DNA of 52,638 nt from an uncultured Lachnospiraceae bacterium (GTDB lineage Bacteria; Bacillota; Clostridia; Lachnospirales; Lachnospiraceae). The stretch spans positions 1 to 52,638 of the forward strand of contig CANRDO010000022.1 of the NCBI GenBank assembly GCA_947629385.1, given 5' to 3'. Every line of letters starts with the position of its first letter. Position 1 is the first letter of the stretch. A program made the position numbers and the translations under genes. The notes beneath the pieces are model-generated. The model was not told the DNA's origin and did no database searches. It was given only the letters and a program-made list of their open reading frames with translations. Of the stretch, positions 30,081 through 39,700 are shown piece by piece.

Positions 30081-33020
30081 ATGCCCCGTCTCTCCTTCTT
30101 TTGATCTGCCTGCAAGCCATGTCTTGACTCGCTTTTCCAGTACACCCGAGACCATGTAGAGTGCCGCGCACAGCAGCGTGATAAAAGTGCCGGCCCACAG
30201 TCCCTTCGGTGTGTATTTCATCCGGATCTCATGGATCCCGGCCGGAAGATGCACTCCCGTGAGCGCCTGCCCGACCGCGTAGCTTTCCGTCTCTTTGCCG
30301 TCCACCGTGATGCGCCAGCCGGTGTCGTACGGGATCGTCAGCAGAAGCGTTCCGTCCTCCTTCGCGTCCACGTTTCCGCTGACACGGTTGCCGTCCACCT
30401 TCACACTGGTCAGCTGGCTCTCGGCAAGCTTGTCGCGCACCTGCTCATAGGCCTCGTTCGCACAGGTGTAGACCTGCGCCTGCACTGTCGACTGCCCGTC
30501 CTTCAGCGTCACCGTGAAATCCGCCATATCGCTCTCGTCCGACGCGTTGATCACATAGAGGTGATCCGTGAAATCATCAAAGGATTTCGTGTACTCCGGC
30601 GTGTTCAGATTGATGTTGTCCACCCTCGTGTCGATGCAGAGATAAACCTGTTTGTCCTCCGGGATCTTGATCCCGTAATTCTCTCCGTCCTCCATGTCGA
30701 TGTAACGGTCCAGCACGTAGATCGGCTCAAGCCCCGTCGCGAGCTCCACAAAGCTGTTCTGTACCTGAAGCGGCTCTCCTGCCTCGATGTCCCAGCTGGC
30801 AATATCGTCTTTCACCATAAATCCGAGCGAGAGCGCGTTGTCATTCTTGTACAGCGCCAGCTCCCCGTCCTCCGCGACACGCTCAAACTGATACATTGTA
30901 CGCGCGACCTTCGACGGTGATGCCAGATATCGGATGCCCAGCACGTCGTTTATCAGCTTCGTCACCCCGAGATAGCCGTTTTTGTTCGTGCGCGCCTCGA
31001 TGCCGAGGCTGTCGCAGAAATTGACCACCGACTCCAGCATCGTGGAGTTGAACATGACCATCGCGTTTCCGCCCGCGTACATCGTCACGTTGCGCATCCT
31101 CTGGCGGTCGATCTCGCTGCGGAAGAACTCGTCGTCGTCCTGCTGCGCCATCATTGTCTGATACGATTTCTGGTCGGCAATGTAGATGCTCCGCGTCACG
31201 CCGTCGTTGCAGATGATCCCGTAGACCGCGTTGGCCGACACCTCGATCAGCGCCACGCCTGAGACGATCCCGCAGAAAATACTGAAACGGACACGTTTCG
31301 CCAGCCGTCCGAAGAGCAGCAGGACAAAATACAGCGTGAGCAAGCCAAATGAAATATAATAGACGTAATCCTTGATCTCCCCGCTGCGCTGCATATAATC
31401 TACAGCGACAAACCCGGCCGTCGCGATCCAGGCAAAGACCAGCTCCGGGATTAAAAAGCTGCGAATATGTCCGATCGCGTCGTACGCCATCACGAGCAGG
31501 ACGGCGATATAGAGGAAGGCAAAACGGTTCGGAAGCCCGTTCTGCACATGAAAGCCGTGCCAGACATAATTCAGCATGTTAAATGAAAAGCTGAGCAGCA
31601 GCAGCGCGCACAGCCCGAAATGCGCCATTCGCTTGCGAAGACGGATCTTCCCGTCGAAAACGTAGAGTACCGTCAGAAGCACCGTGAGCATACCGCAGTA
31701 GACGTTGAGGCCGACCTGCGAGTTGGAGATGTTGACCGGCGTCATGAACGCCATGTGGTTCTCCAAAAGTCCCCAGAGACTCTCATAAAATTTTACGGTC
31801 GAAGGGAACGTGTTGCTCTGCATGGATTCGGACGCGCTCAGACCCGCGTACGCGGGGAGCAGCACGAGCGCCGCCATACCGCCCGCCAGAAGCGCGTACC
31901 ATGCGAACGTCAGGCTGCTATGCAGAACCTGCCTCGCAGTGATCCTGCGGCAGGAGATCCAGCGCACCAGATAATACAGGCAGGAAAAAATGCAGAGCAT
32001 AAAGCCGATGTAATAATTGCACCAGAGCCCGTAAAACAGAGACAGTCCGAACATCCGGCCGCTCTCTCCCCTGACGATACGCTCGATCCCCATCATGATC
32101 AGCGGCAGCATCGCGATACTGTCAAGCCACATGAGATTGAAATAGTAACCGATCACAAAATTACTCAGCGCGAACATCATGCCGAACACAACCGGCAGAT
32201 ATTTTCGCTGCGGATCTCTGCGGTGCAGGTACCAGGAAAAGCAGCCGCCGCAGAGCCCGATCTTAAAGAGGATCACAAAATCCATAAAATCGCAGACATT
32301 TTCCCGCGGAATGAACGCCATCAGGAAGTTCAGAGGACTCGCCATATAGTAGGCGTAGGTCGACCAGAAGTTGTAGCCGAGCCCGCCCGAGAACGAGTAC
32401 AGCAGCGACTGGCTGTCCTGCAGCTTCCCCTGGAAATCCGTGTAGAACGGAAGGTACTGGTGCAGGGAATCGATGATCAGCACCGTGTTGTCCCCGAACG
32501 GCCACATGCCAAACGCGATAAACCCGGCCGCGGCCACCAACGCCGACAGGACAAACCCTGCCGCGAAAAATCTTCGGCCGCGCTTTTTCTCCGCCAGTCT
32601 CTCCACAGAAACAGCCTCGGAGTCCTCGTCCTTGAACACCACAAAACGACTGATCAGGTAATTCAGCACCAGGATCACAACCTGAATGATCAGCTTCGCG
32701 ATCATATCCTGCAAGCCCCAGACACTGCTTAAAAGCACGACGCCGAACACCTCCACGACCATCGTGCCGAGACGCATCCCGATAAAGCTCGCAGCCTCCT
32801 TGAAAAGTGCTCCGGGAGACGCCGCCTTGTGTTCAAAGACAAACAGCTTATTTACCACATAGGCGAAGAGGATCGACAGCAGAACGGCCACAGTGTTCGC
32901 CGCCGTGACGTTCAGCCCGGCCAGGTTCCGCATCACATATGTAAGCACCAGGTTCACACCGGTGGTACAGCCGCCGAAGAAAATGTAGCGAACCGCCTGG
33001 TTTTGTATCAATTTTTTCAT
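28908..33020 (-). CDS. GtrA-YfhO membrane glycosyltransferase fused in frame to a class I aminotransferase
   Basis: A single uninterrupted frame of 1370 codons. Residues about 1-140 are a GtrA-type flippase domain (AVRYIFFGGCTTGVNLVLTY). Residues 145-970 are a YfhO-family GT-C glycosyltransferase (IDSLHQYLPFYTDFQGKL, SFSGGLGYNFWSTYAYYMAS, many membrane segments, an extracytoplasmic domain, and a last helix near 945-965). Residues 981-1370 are a PLP aminotransferase (LSVGTPDF, SYPGNPVCK, PLP lysine in SLSKTFN, C-terminal VRLALVLP). The start at 33020 is preceded by GGAG. No stop separates the parts, but an internal site at 30080 may start the aminotransferase alone. YfhO and GtrA act in lipid-linked sugar transfer to envelope polymers. 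Confidence 0.85.
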   Translation of the reverse strand: MKKLIQNQAVRYIFFGGCTTGVNLVLTYVMRNLAGLNVTAANTVAVLLSILFAYVVNKLFVFEHKAASPGALFKEAASFIGMRLGTMVVEVFGVVLLSSVWGLQDMIAKLIIQVVILVLNYLISRFVVFKDEDSEAVSVERLAEKKRGRRFFAAGFVLSALVAAAGFIAFGMWPFGDNTVLIIDSLHQYLPFYTDFQGKLQDSQSLLYSFSGGLGYNFWSTYAYYMASPLNFLMAFIPRENVCDFMDFVILFKIGLCGGCFSWYLHRRDPQRKYLPVVFGMMFALSNFVIGYYFNLMWLDSIAMLPLIMMGIERIVRGESGRMFGLSLFYGLWCNYYIGFMLCIFSCLYYLVRWISCRRITARQVLHSSLTFAWYALLAGGMAALVLLPAYAGLSASESMQSNTFPSTVKFYESLWGLLENHMAFMTPVNISNSQVGLNVYCGMLTVLLTVLYVFDGKIRLRKRMAHFGLCALLLLSFSFNMLNYVWHGFHVQNGLPNRFAFLYIAVLLVMAYDAIGHIRSFLIPELVFAWIATAGFVAVDYMQRSGEIKDYVYYISFGLLTLYFVLLLFGRLAKRVRFSIFCGIVSGVALIEVSANAVYGIICNDGVTRSIYIADQKSYQTMMAQQDDDEFFRSEIDRQRMRNVTMYAGGNAMVMFNSTMLESVVNFCDSLGIEARTNKNGYLGVTKLINDVLGIRYLASPSKVARTMYQFERVAEDGELALYKNDNALSLGFMVKDDIASWDIEAGEPLQVQNSFVELATGLEPIYVLDRYIDMEDGENYGIKIPEDKQVYLCIDTRVDNINLNTPEYTKSFDDFTDHLYVINASDESDMADFTVTLKDGQSTVQAQVYTCANEAYEQVRDKLAESQLTSVKVDGNRVSGNVDAKEDGTLLLTIPYDTGWRITVDGKETESYAVGQALTGVHLPAGIHEIRMKYTPKGLWAGTFITLLCAALYMVSGVLEKRVKTWLAGRSKEGETGHMGNFSDKAMRIETGIFAVLNAKKNELEKQGKKIWNLSVGTPDFRPPQHIIDAVSEAAKKPENYKYALVELPELLEAAQGFFKRRFDLDLAQDEIMALYGSQEGMTHIAWTLCNPGDLVLVPNPGYPIFSIGPQLCDAEIWEYPLYEENGYLPDLKAIPEDVARDAKLMVFSYPGNPVCKLAPDSFYDELIAFAKKYDIVLLHDNAYADLVFGGKRGSSFLNHEGAKDVGIEFYSLSKTFNYTGARVSFAIGNAEIIQKFKAMRTQFDYGTFLPVQYGAIAALTGPFDCVIEQCAKYEERNKALCGGLREIGWNVPDSEGTMFVWAPLPEGYTNSEQFCLELMEKSGVICVPGTSFGSLGEGYVRLALVLPPEKLEEAVESIRESGILRMQ

Positions 33021-33063
33021 AAAAAGCTCCATTCCGCCGCCCTTTTGCCGACGGCATAAACAG

Positions 33064-33086
33064 TGATGAAAAAGTGCTTTTTCACA
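33064..33086. other. Palindromic hairpin at the addA stop codon
   Basis: TGAAAAAG-TG-CTTTTTCA with a flanking GTG/CAC pairing forms a near-perfect palindrome that overlaps the addA stop. It could act as a bidirectional terminator of modest strength between addA and the GtrA-YfhO ORF. Confidence 0.45.
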
Positions 33087-36000
33087 CCATGATTTCCTCC
33101 CGCAGATGGAACGAGTAGATGAACCGCTCCTTCACCGAGTATCCGGTCAGCTGCTCAAGCGCCTGCGCGTAGTAATCCAGCTGCGCTTTGTACTTGTCCG
33201 CAAGCATCTGCGCACGCTCTACCCGGTCTGTCTTGTAGTCGAGCAGGACGATCCTTTCCCCCTCAACAAAATATGCGTCGATGATCCCCTGGACGAGCAC
33301 CGTCTCCTGCGGGCTGTAGCCGCTGCGGATCTCATTCGCCGGAACTCCGAGCACGAAGGGTCGCTCCCGGAACAGTTGTCCCGCAAGCGCCGCCTGGCGC
33401 ATCCGCTCCCCGACGCCGCTATGCAAAAATGCGCCGATGTCCTCAAGCGAGATTGCCGCAGCTTCCTCCGCGGACATTTTACCACAACTTATCATTTCTT
33501 CCAACTGTATTTGAAGCGCGCTCTGCAATCCGTCGCCGTCGCTGCGCTCATCGAAGCCCGCGCCTTCCCCGGCGCCGTACGCTCTGTCCTCCGCTTCCGG
33601 TACGCGCGTGAAATCCAGATTTTCCATAAACATATGATAGACCGTGCCGCGGGCCGCCCCGGCAATCTCCTCCTTCTCCTTTCGGAACGAAGGGATCAGC
33701 GGAATCACCGTCTCCTCACGGTACAGCTCTGCCATGTCCTCATCCTCGGGCATGTGGGACAGCTTTTTCAGCTCGGAGACCGACAGCTTTCCCGGAATCG
33801 CAGCGTTCGCCGCGTATGGGTACTCCGAGTCAAACATCTTCTGCAGATAATCACGTGCCGCTTCATCATAACAGATTTCAGTATCAAGCGCAAGAAGCTC
33901 TCTCAGGCGCACTGTGTCATCGCTGTCTTCCCACCTCTGCTCCTCTTCCTCATCGCTGACATCACAGATCCGCAGGACAAACGGAGCGTTCTCCTCCGCC
34001 GGGCGCCGCAAGAGCGCCGGCACGACCCAGTCCAGATAAGAGGAAGCCGAAGACAGCCATGTGCAGGAGAGATGTTCGCCGGGATGCAGCGCAGCAGTCT
34101 GCCATCGCTCCAGCTTCTTCTCAAGATCATCCACACAGCCCGTCAGGATCAGCTTTTCCTTCGCGCGCGTCATCGCCACATACAGCACACGGAGCTCCTC
34201 GCCCAGGCTCTCCTCCGTCGTCTTCTGTTGGATCGCGCGCTTCAGAAGCGTCGCCCGACGCGTCCGAAGCTCCGGATCCACATAGTCGCAGCCGATGCCG
34301 AACTCCGGATGCATGACCAGGCGGCTGCGCGCGTCGGTCTCGTTAAACCGCTTGCCGAGACCACTCACAAAGACAATCGGGAACTCCAGACCCTTGCTCT
34401 TGTGGATGCTCATGATCCGAACCGTATTGCCCGCCTCGGAGTCAATGTTGGCCTCTCCGTAATCCACCTCGTATTTCTTCAGATTCTCGATATAGCGCAC
34501 AAAATGATACAGCCCGCGGTAGCTCGTCGCCTCGTACGCGATCGCCTTCTCCACCAGCATATCAAGATTTGCCTTCCTCTGTCTTCCCGCCGGAAGCGCT
34601 TCCGCGTACGCGCCGTACCCGGTCACGTCCAGCAGCTCCCACAGAAGCAGATGCACCGGCGTGTGAGTGCATTTCTCCCGCAGCCGCTCAAACGTTGCGA
34701 AAAACTGCTCCAGCTTCTCCTTAAGCCGCAAATCCTTCCCCGCGGCCCGATACTCCTGACAGCAGTCGTAGAAAAATCTTTTCGTCGAAAAAATGCGCAC
34801 CTGCGCAAGCTCCTCGTCGGAAAATCCCCCGATCGCGCTGCGCAATACAGCCGCCAGCGGAATGTCCTGTACCGGATTGTCCAGGATCTGCAGATACGCC
34901 AGCACCGTGCGGATCTCAACCGCTGAGAAATATCCCTTTTGCGAGCCGGTCACGCATGGAATTCCCATGTCTCCCAACACCTCGCCGAAGGTCTCCGACC
35001 AGCCGCTGACCGTGCGCAGCAGGATCACGATATCCCCGTAGCGCGCCGGACGGTAGCATTCCCCCTCACTATCCCAGACAGATGCGCTCCCGACCATCTG
35101 ACGGATGCGCTGTCCCACAAGCCTTGCCTCCTCGCGCTGCCGCTGTCCGCTCTCCGCTTCCAGAAGCAGAAGCTCCGGCGAGAGGAACGCTTCATCCGCC
35201 CCCTCAGGGAACGTCGCCCCCGGATACAGCGCAGCGTCCTCGTCATAGACGATCTCCCCCGGATGCTCCGTCATGATCTGGCGAAAGATATCATTCACGC
35301 CGCCGAGCACCTGCGCACGGCTGCGAAAATTCCGGTGCAGGTCGATGCGGCAGTTCACAGCCTGTTCTCCCTCCGCCCGCGCCCCTGTGACCGGATAGCT
35401 CCTGTACTTCTCCATGAACAGCTCCGGCCTCGCCAGCCGGAACCGATAAATGCTCTGCTTGACGTCTCCCACCATGAACACATTATGCGCGCCGCAGCCC
35501 TTCCCCGCGACGCTGTTCAGGATCAGCTCCTGCACCAGATTGCTGTCCTGATACTCATCGATCATGATCTCCTCAAATGTCTCCGCATACTCCCGCGCCG
35601 CAGCGGCAGGCGCCGCCTGACCATCCTTTTTCTCCACAAGCGCCCTCAGTGCCAGATGCTCCAGATCTCCGAAGTCCACAAGATTTTGCGCGGCCTTCTT
35701 CTGCGCAAGCCGCCCCATAAAATCCTCCACGAGTCTGGTCAGAACACGCACCACCAGCCCGCTTTTTTCGTATTCCTCCCGCAGTTCCTCCGGCCGGCCA
35801 AAATAGTAGCGCTTTCTGAGCGCGGCAAGCATATCCTTGACGTCGCTCCGCATGCCCTGCACCTGCTGTTTTTTCCCCGGATCGATCGCGTCGTCCTTCT
35901 TCGAGCTGAGACGCGCGAACGGCTCCAGCCGCGCAAACGCGCGGGCATAGCCCTCATAGCTTCGTCCGCCTTCCATGAGTCCATCCAGAAGCCTGAGGTC

Positions 36001-36750
36001 GGATTCCAGCGCGGCGATATACGGGTAGGGGCCGTCCGGCTCCTGTGCAATGCGCAGCGCCTCCCCGATCTGCGCGCGCATGTCGGAAAGCAGACGCTCC
36101 GTATCGTCCAGAACATACGCAAGCCAGACAGGCGTGTCCGCCTGATAGCTCTCCCGACACTCCCGCAGCCAGTCTTCCGGCCACGGCTGCCCGAGCGCAA
36201 AATGATAGATCTGAAGAACAGTCTCCTCAATGGCGTGGTCGCTCTTCCCCGTCGTAAACAGCTCCAGAAAACGATGGAATTCCTCGTCTGCTGTTTCATG
36301 CGCGTCCTCGTACGCCGCGTCCACCGTCTCCTTCGCCGTGTCCTGTTCGAGCAGCAATACCTCTCCCTCGTCGGCCACCCGGAACGCAGGATCGATCCCG
36401 ATCGTCTGAAAATGACTGCGCAGCACATGCAGACAGAAGCTGTGAATCGTCGTGATCTTCGCATTGTGCACCAGCACGAGCTGCCGCTGGAGATGTTCGT
36501 TTTCCGGCTCCTCCTCAGCGCGCTTCTCCAGCGCGTCGCGGATCCGTTCGCGCATCTCAGCCGCCGCCGCGTTCGTGAAGGTCACCACAAGCAGCCGGTC
36601 GATATCGACCGGCTTTTCCCCCGCGATCATGTCCAGGATCCGCGCCACGAGCACCGCTGTCTTTCCCGATCCCGCCGCAGCGGAGACCAGTATGTTGCAA
36701 CCGCGTGTGTCTATGACCCTCTGCTGTTCTTCCGTCCACTTCACTGCCAT
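33082..36750 (-). CDS. addA: ATP-dependent helicase/nuclease subunit AddA
   Basis: A 1222-aa protein, the UvrD-like helicase plus nuclease subunit of AddAB, which processes double-strand ends for recombination. Walker A is SAAAGSGKTAVLV (about residues 24-36). Others are VVTFTNAAAAEMRERI, TIHSFCLHVLR, IDEYQDSN, GDVKQSIYRFRLARPELF, IHKSKGLEFPIVFV and YVAMTRAKEKL. The RecB-type nuclease motif is VLLDYKTDRV near residue 1165. I use the ATG at 36750 (GGGAGTAAGGGT upstream); the frame opens earlier only within addB. It follows addB by 25 nt, the usual addBA order. Confidence 0.97.
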   Translation of the reverse strand: MAVKWTEEQQRVIDTRGCNILVSAAAGSGKTAVLVARILDMIAGEKPVDIDRLLVVTFTNAAAAEMRERIRDALEKRAEEEPENEHLQRQLVLVHNAKITTIHSFCLHVLRSHFQTIGIDPAFRVADEGEVLLLEQDTAKETVDAAYEDAHETADEEFHRFLELFTTGKSDHAIEETVLQIYHFALGQPWPEDWLRECRESYQADTPVWLAYVLDDTERLLSDMRAQIGEALRIAQEPDGPYPYIAALESDLRLLDGLMEGGRSYEGYARAFARLEPFARLSSKKDDAIDPGKKQQVQGMRSDVKDMLAALRKRYYFGRPEELREEYEKSGLVVRVLTRLVEDFMGRLAQKKAAQNLVDFGDLEHLALRALVEKKDGQAAPAAAAREYAETFEEIMIDEYQDSNLVQELILNSVAGKGCGAHNVFMVGDVKQSIYRFRLARPELFMEKYRSYPVTGARAEGEQAVNCRIDLHRNFRSRAQVLGGVNDIFRQIMTEHPGEIVYDEDAALYPGATFPEGADEAFLSPELLLLEAESGQRQREEARLVGQRIRQMVGSASVWDSEGECYRPARYGDIVILLRTVSGWSETFGEVLGDMGIPCVTGSQKGYFSAVEIRTVLAYLQILDNPVQDIPLAAVLRSAIGGFSDEELAQVRIFSTKRFFYDCCQEYRAAGKDLRLKEKLEQFFATFERLREKCTHTPVHLLLWELLDVTGYGAYAEALPAGRQRKANLDMLVEKAIAYEATSYRGLYHFVRYIENLKKYEVDYGEANIDSEAGNTVRIMSIHKSKGLEFPIVFVSGLGKRFNETDARSRLVMHPEFGIGCDYVDPELRTRRATLLKRAIQQKTTEESLGEELRVLYVAMTRAKEKLILTGCVDDLEKKLERWQTAALHPGEHLSCTWLSSASSYLDWVVPALLRRPAEENAPFVLRICDVSDEEEEQRWEDSDDTVRLRELLALDTEICYDEAARDYLQKMFDSEYPYAANAAIPGKLSVSELKKLSHMPEDEDMAELYREETVIPLIPSFRKEKEEIAGAARGTVYHMFMENLDFTRVPEAEDRAYGAGEGAGFDERSDGDGLQSALQIQLEEMISCGKMSAEEAAAISLEDIGAFLHSGVGERMRQAALAGQLFRERPFVLGVPANEIRSGYSPQETVLVQGIIDAYFVEGERIVLLDYKTDRVERAQMLADKYKAQLDYYAQALEQLTGYSVKERFIYSFHLREEIMV

Positions 36751-36775
36751 ACCCTTACTCCCGCTCTCGCATTTC

Positions 36776-39700
36776 TCATCGTTTCCAGTCTGCCCGAACC
36801 GCGCCTTCACCGCAGGTCGGCGCTGCCTTTGTTCCGCCGGCAGCTTTCCCCGGATCGTTCTTCTCTGCCTCCGCGGAAATCCGCTCCCACACCTCGTCCT
36901 TCGTAAGCTCCGCCGTCCGCTTCCTGTACCTGCCCGGAATTCTGCGGTCAAATCCGCAGACATCCGCATAAGCGCAAAAATCACAGGCGCTGTGCGCCTT
37001 ATCCTCAAAGGGGCTCGCTTCGATCCTGCCCTGCAGGATCTCCCCCGCCATATCTTCCATCTTTCCCGACACAAACCTGGAGAGCTGTCCAAACTGCTCC
37101 GTCGTCACTGCACTGGAGGCCGCTTTCAGCTGCCCGTCCTTCCTGAGCCCTGCCGGGATCACCAGCGAATCCCCCGCAAGCTGCCCGTCCAGCATGCAAA
37201 GCACCTTCGCGTCGCTGTTGAGTATGCCATCCGGGCGAAGCTGCTTCAGAAGCTTCTCCCGCATCTGCTCGTCGGTCGCGTCCTCCTCGCGCTCCAGCAC
37301 CGGATCGTCCAGATGATAATAGAAGATTCCGGCAGGAACCACCTTCATTCCAGCATCCTCTCGTGCCTCTTCGCTTTCCGACTGACCGCTTTCCGACTTG
37401 CCGCTCTCCGACTGGCCGCTTTCCGACTGACTGCTCTCCGACTTGCCGCTCTCCAACTGGCCGCTTTCCGACTGGCCGTTTTCTGCCGGCCGTTCTGTAT
37501 TCTCCGGCAGCCTCTTCCCCTTTTGCAGAGTGCGCTCCATCTCAAGCGCCGCATTCAGATAGACGACAAGCTGCAGCTGCATTCCATAATAAAGGGACAC
37601 AGGGTCAAATCTTGTCGTCCCCGATTTGTAATCCACGATCTTGACATACACGGTATCATCCGCCCTGGCCGTGTCGATGCGGTCGATCCGTCCCTGGAGC
37701 CGTATCGTCCTGCCCTCGCCGAATCGCACATGCACAGCCTCGAGATCTCCCGCGTCCGCGAAAGACACCTCAAAGCCTGTCGGCCGGAACTGTCCCGCGC
37801 GCAGCTGCTCGTGCATGGCCCATGCAGCGCGGCAGAGGATCCGTTTCACCCTCCGCACTGTGTACTCGTCCCGCGCGCTCCCTTGCAGGACGCCAGACCC
37901 GTATCCGCGCGCGACCTCATCCACGCAATCCTCCATGAGCGCGCTTTGTTCCTCGGCTGTAATCTCTGTCCAGTCGCGTTCCATGCCCTGCAAACGTCTG
38001 GAAAAAAGCTCCATAGCCCGGTGAAAAATGATGCCAAGATCGACCGCCCGGACACCGTAAAGCTCTCTCTCAAAAAGCCGCAGTCCATAGGATGCAAAAT
38101 GCGCAAACGCGCACGCCGCAAACTGTTCGAGCCTCGTCACACTCGCCGTCATCGCTTCTCCGTACAGCTCTCTGGACGTATGGTACGACAGACTCTCCCG
38201 ACCGCCCACCGCAAACGCGGCCCGCGCGAGCTCACACACGCGTTCCCGATATCTCCCGTCCCTGAGATACGAAGCGTACAGCTCCATCCACTCCGGATCT
38301 CGCTTTCCCTCCCTGAGCTCCTGCAGCCCGCGCGTCAGGTACAGCATCCCGTTCTCGCGCGACGTCACCTGATACACCGAGCTCCCGGCATCCTGCTCCT
38401 GCACAGTCTGTATCCCCGGAAACAGCTTCCGTACCACGGACAGCAGGTAAGACGGACGCATCGCCTGCCCGTCCCCGCCTGCGGCACACCACGACAGATA
38501 CAAATGATCCTGCGGCTTTGTCAGATTCTGATACAGGTAGAAACGCTGTGTGTAGCTGTTCTCCCGCGCGGAGGGCGCAAGCTCCACCCCGGAGCCCTTC
38601 AACAGTTCCCGCTCCATATCGGACACGATCCCTCCGCCATCCCCGCGCGAGGGCACCCAGCCGTCGTTTAAGCCAAGGAAAAACAGCAGCTTCACATGCG
38701 CAAGGCGCGAGCGCTCGATATCGCCCACCTGCACCTGATCGATGCCGGGAGGAATGATACCGACCCGCGCCTCCGCGAATCCCGCATCCAGGATCTCAGA
38801 GAATTCACTCCCGCTGACCTGCTCCTCCCCGAGCAGATCGACCATCTCATCGAGAAGCGCGATCAAGATCCCATAGATCTGGCTGTATTCCCGCGCTTCC
38901 TCCCGCGCGCCGGCCATCTCAAGAGCGCGCTCCCGATCCTTCAGGCGCTGCTGCACATGGCACGCCTCCAGAAGCTCATACAGCGCGTCCGCATACTGCC
39001 GCAGGGTCGCGCCCTTCTGCCGCATCTTTCGCGCGAACGGCAGCAGGGCTGCCGCCGCACGTTCACGAAGCGCATTGCATTGCGCCAGCTCCTCAGGGCT
39101 CATTCCCTGGGGAAGATATGTCCACTCCTTCTCCCAGCGGGCGAGGCCGCGGATCCCGGCAGCCAGCACATAATTCTCCAGACGGTCGGTCTCCGCCGCG
39201 CTCATGCCGGGCAGCCCTGTGCGCAGGCAGCGAAACACGGTCTCGTAAGAGAAGTCCTTCTCCGCCGCGTTCAACGCTCCACGCACAAACTCCAGGCATG
39301 GGTTCAGGAGGATGTGCCGGGTCTCGTCAAGAAACGCCGGAACCTCATACATTGGAAAGATCTTCTTAATATAATTGTCATAGGAACTCAGATTGCCCGT
39401 GATCACAGCGATGTCCTGATAGCGGTAACCCTCCTCGCGCACCAGACGGCTGATCGTGCGGGCCGCAAAATGTACCTCCTGCGCCGGCGTGGAAGCTGTG
39501 TGCAGGGAAATCTCCGGAGAGCGCGCCTCCTCTGATCCTGTTTGTTCCCCCGCTTCTGTCTGTTCCCCCGCGCGATATATTTCTCGCTTCCCGCGGAACA
39601 GATTCCGCTCCAGATGCATCAGCATTCCGCCCTTGCGGAATCGAGGAAGTCCTCTCCTTCCGAGCACCAGCGGCTCTTCAACCGACGTGACCTCGCGCGC

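Noticed and set aside
31620..32732. Plus-strand frame opposite the YfhO module
   Set aside because: It is an antisense shadow: charged, low-complexity and without a start signal.
34939..38671. Long plus-strand frames opposite addA and addB
   Set aside because: They are antisense shadows of high-GC coding DNA, arginine- and histidine-rich without domains, and have no ribosome binding sites.
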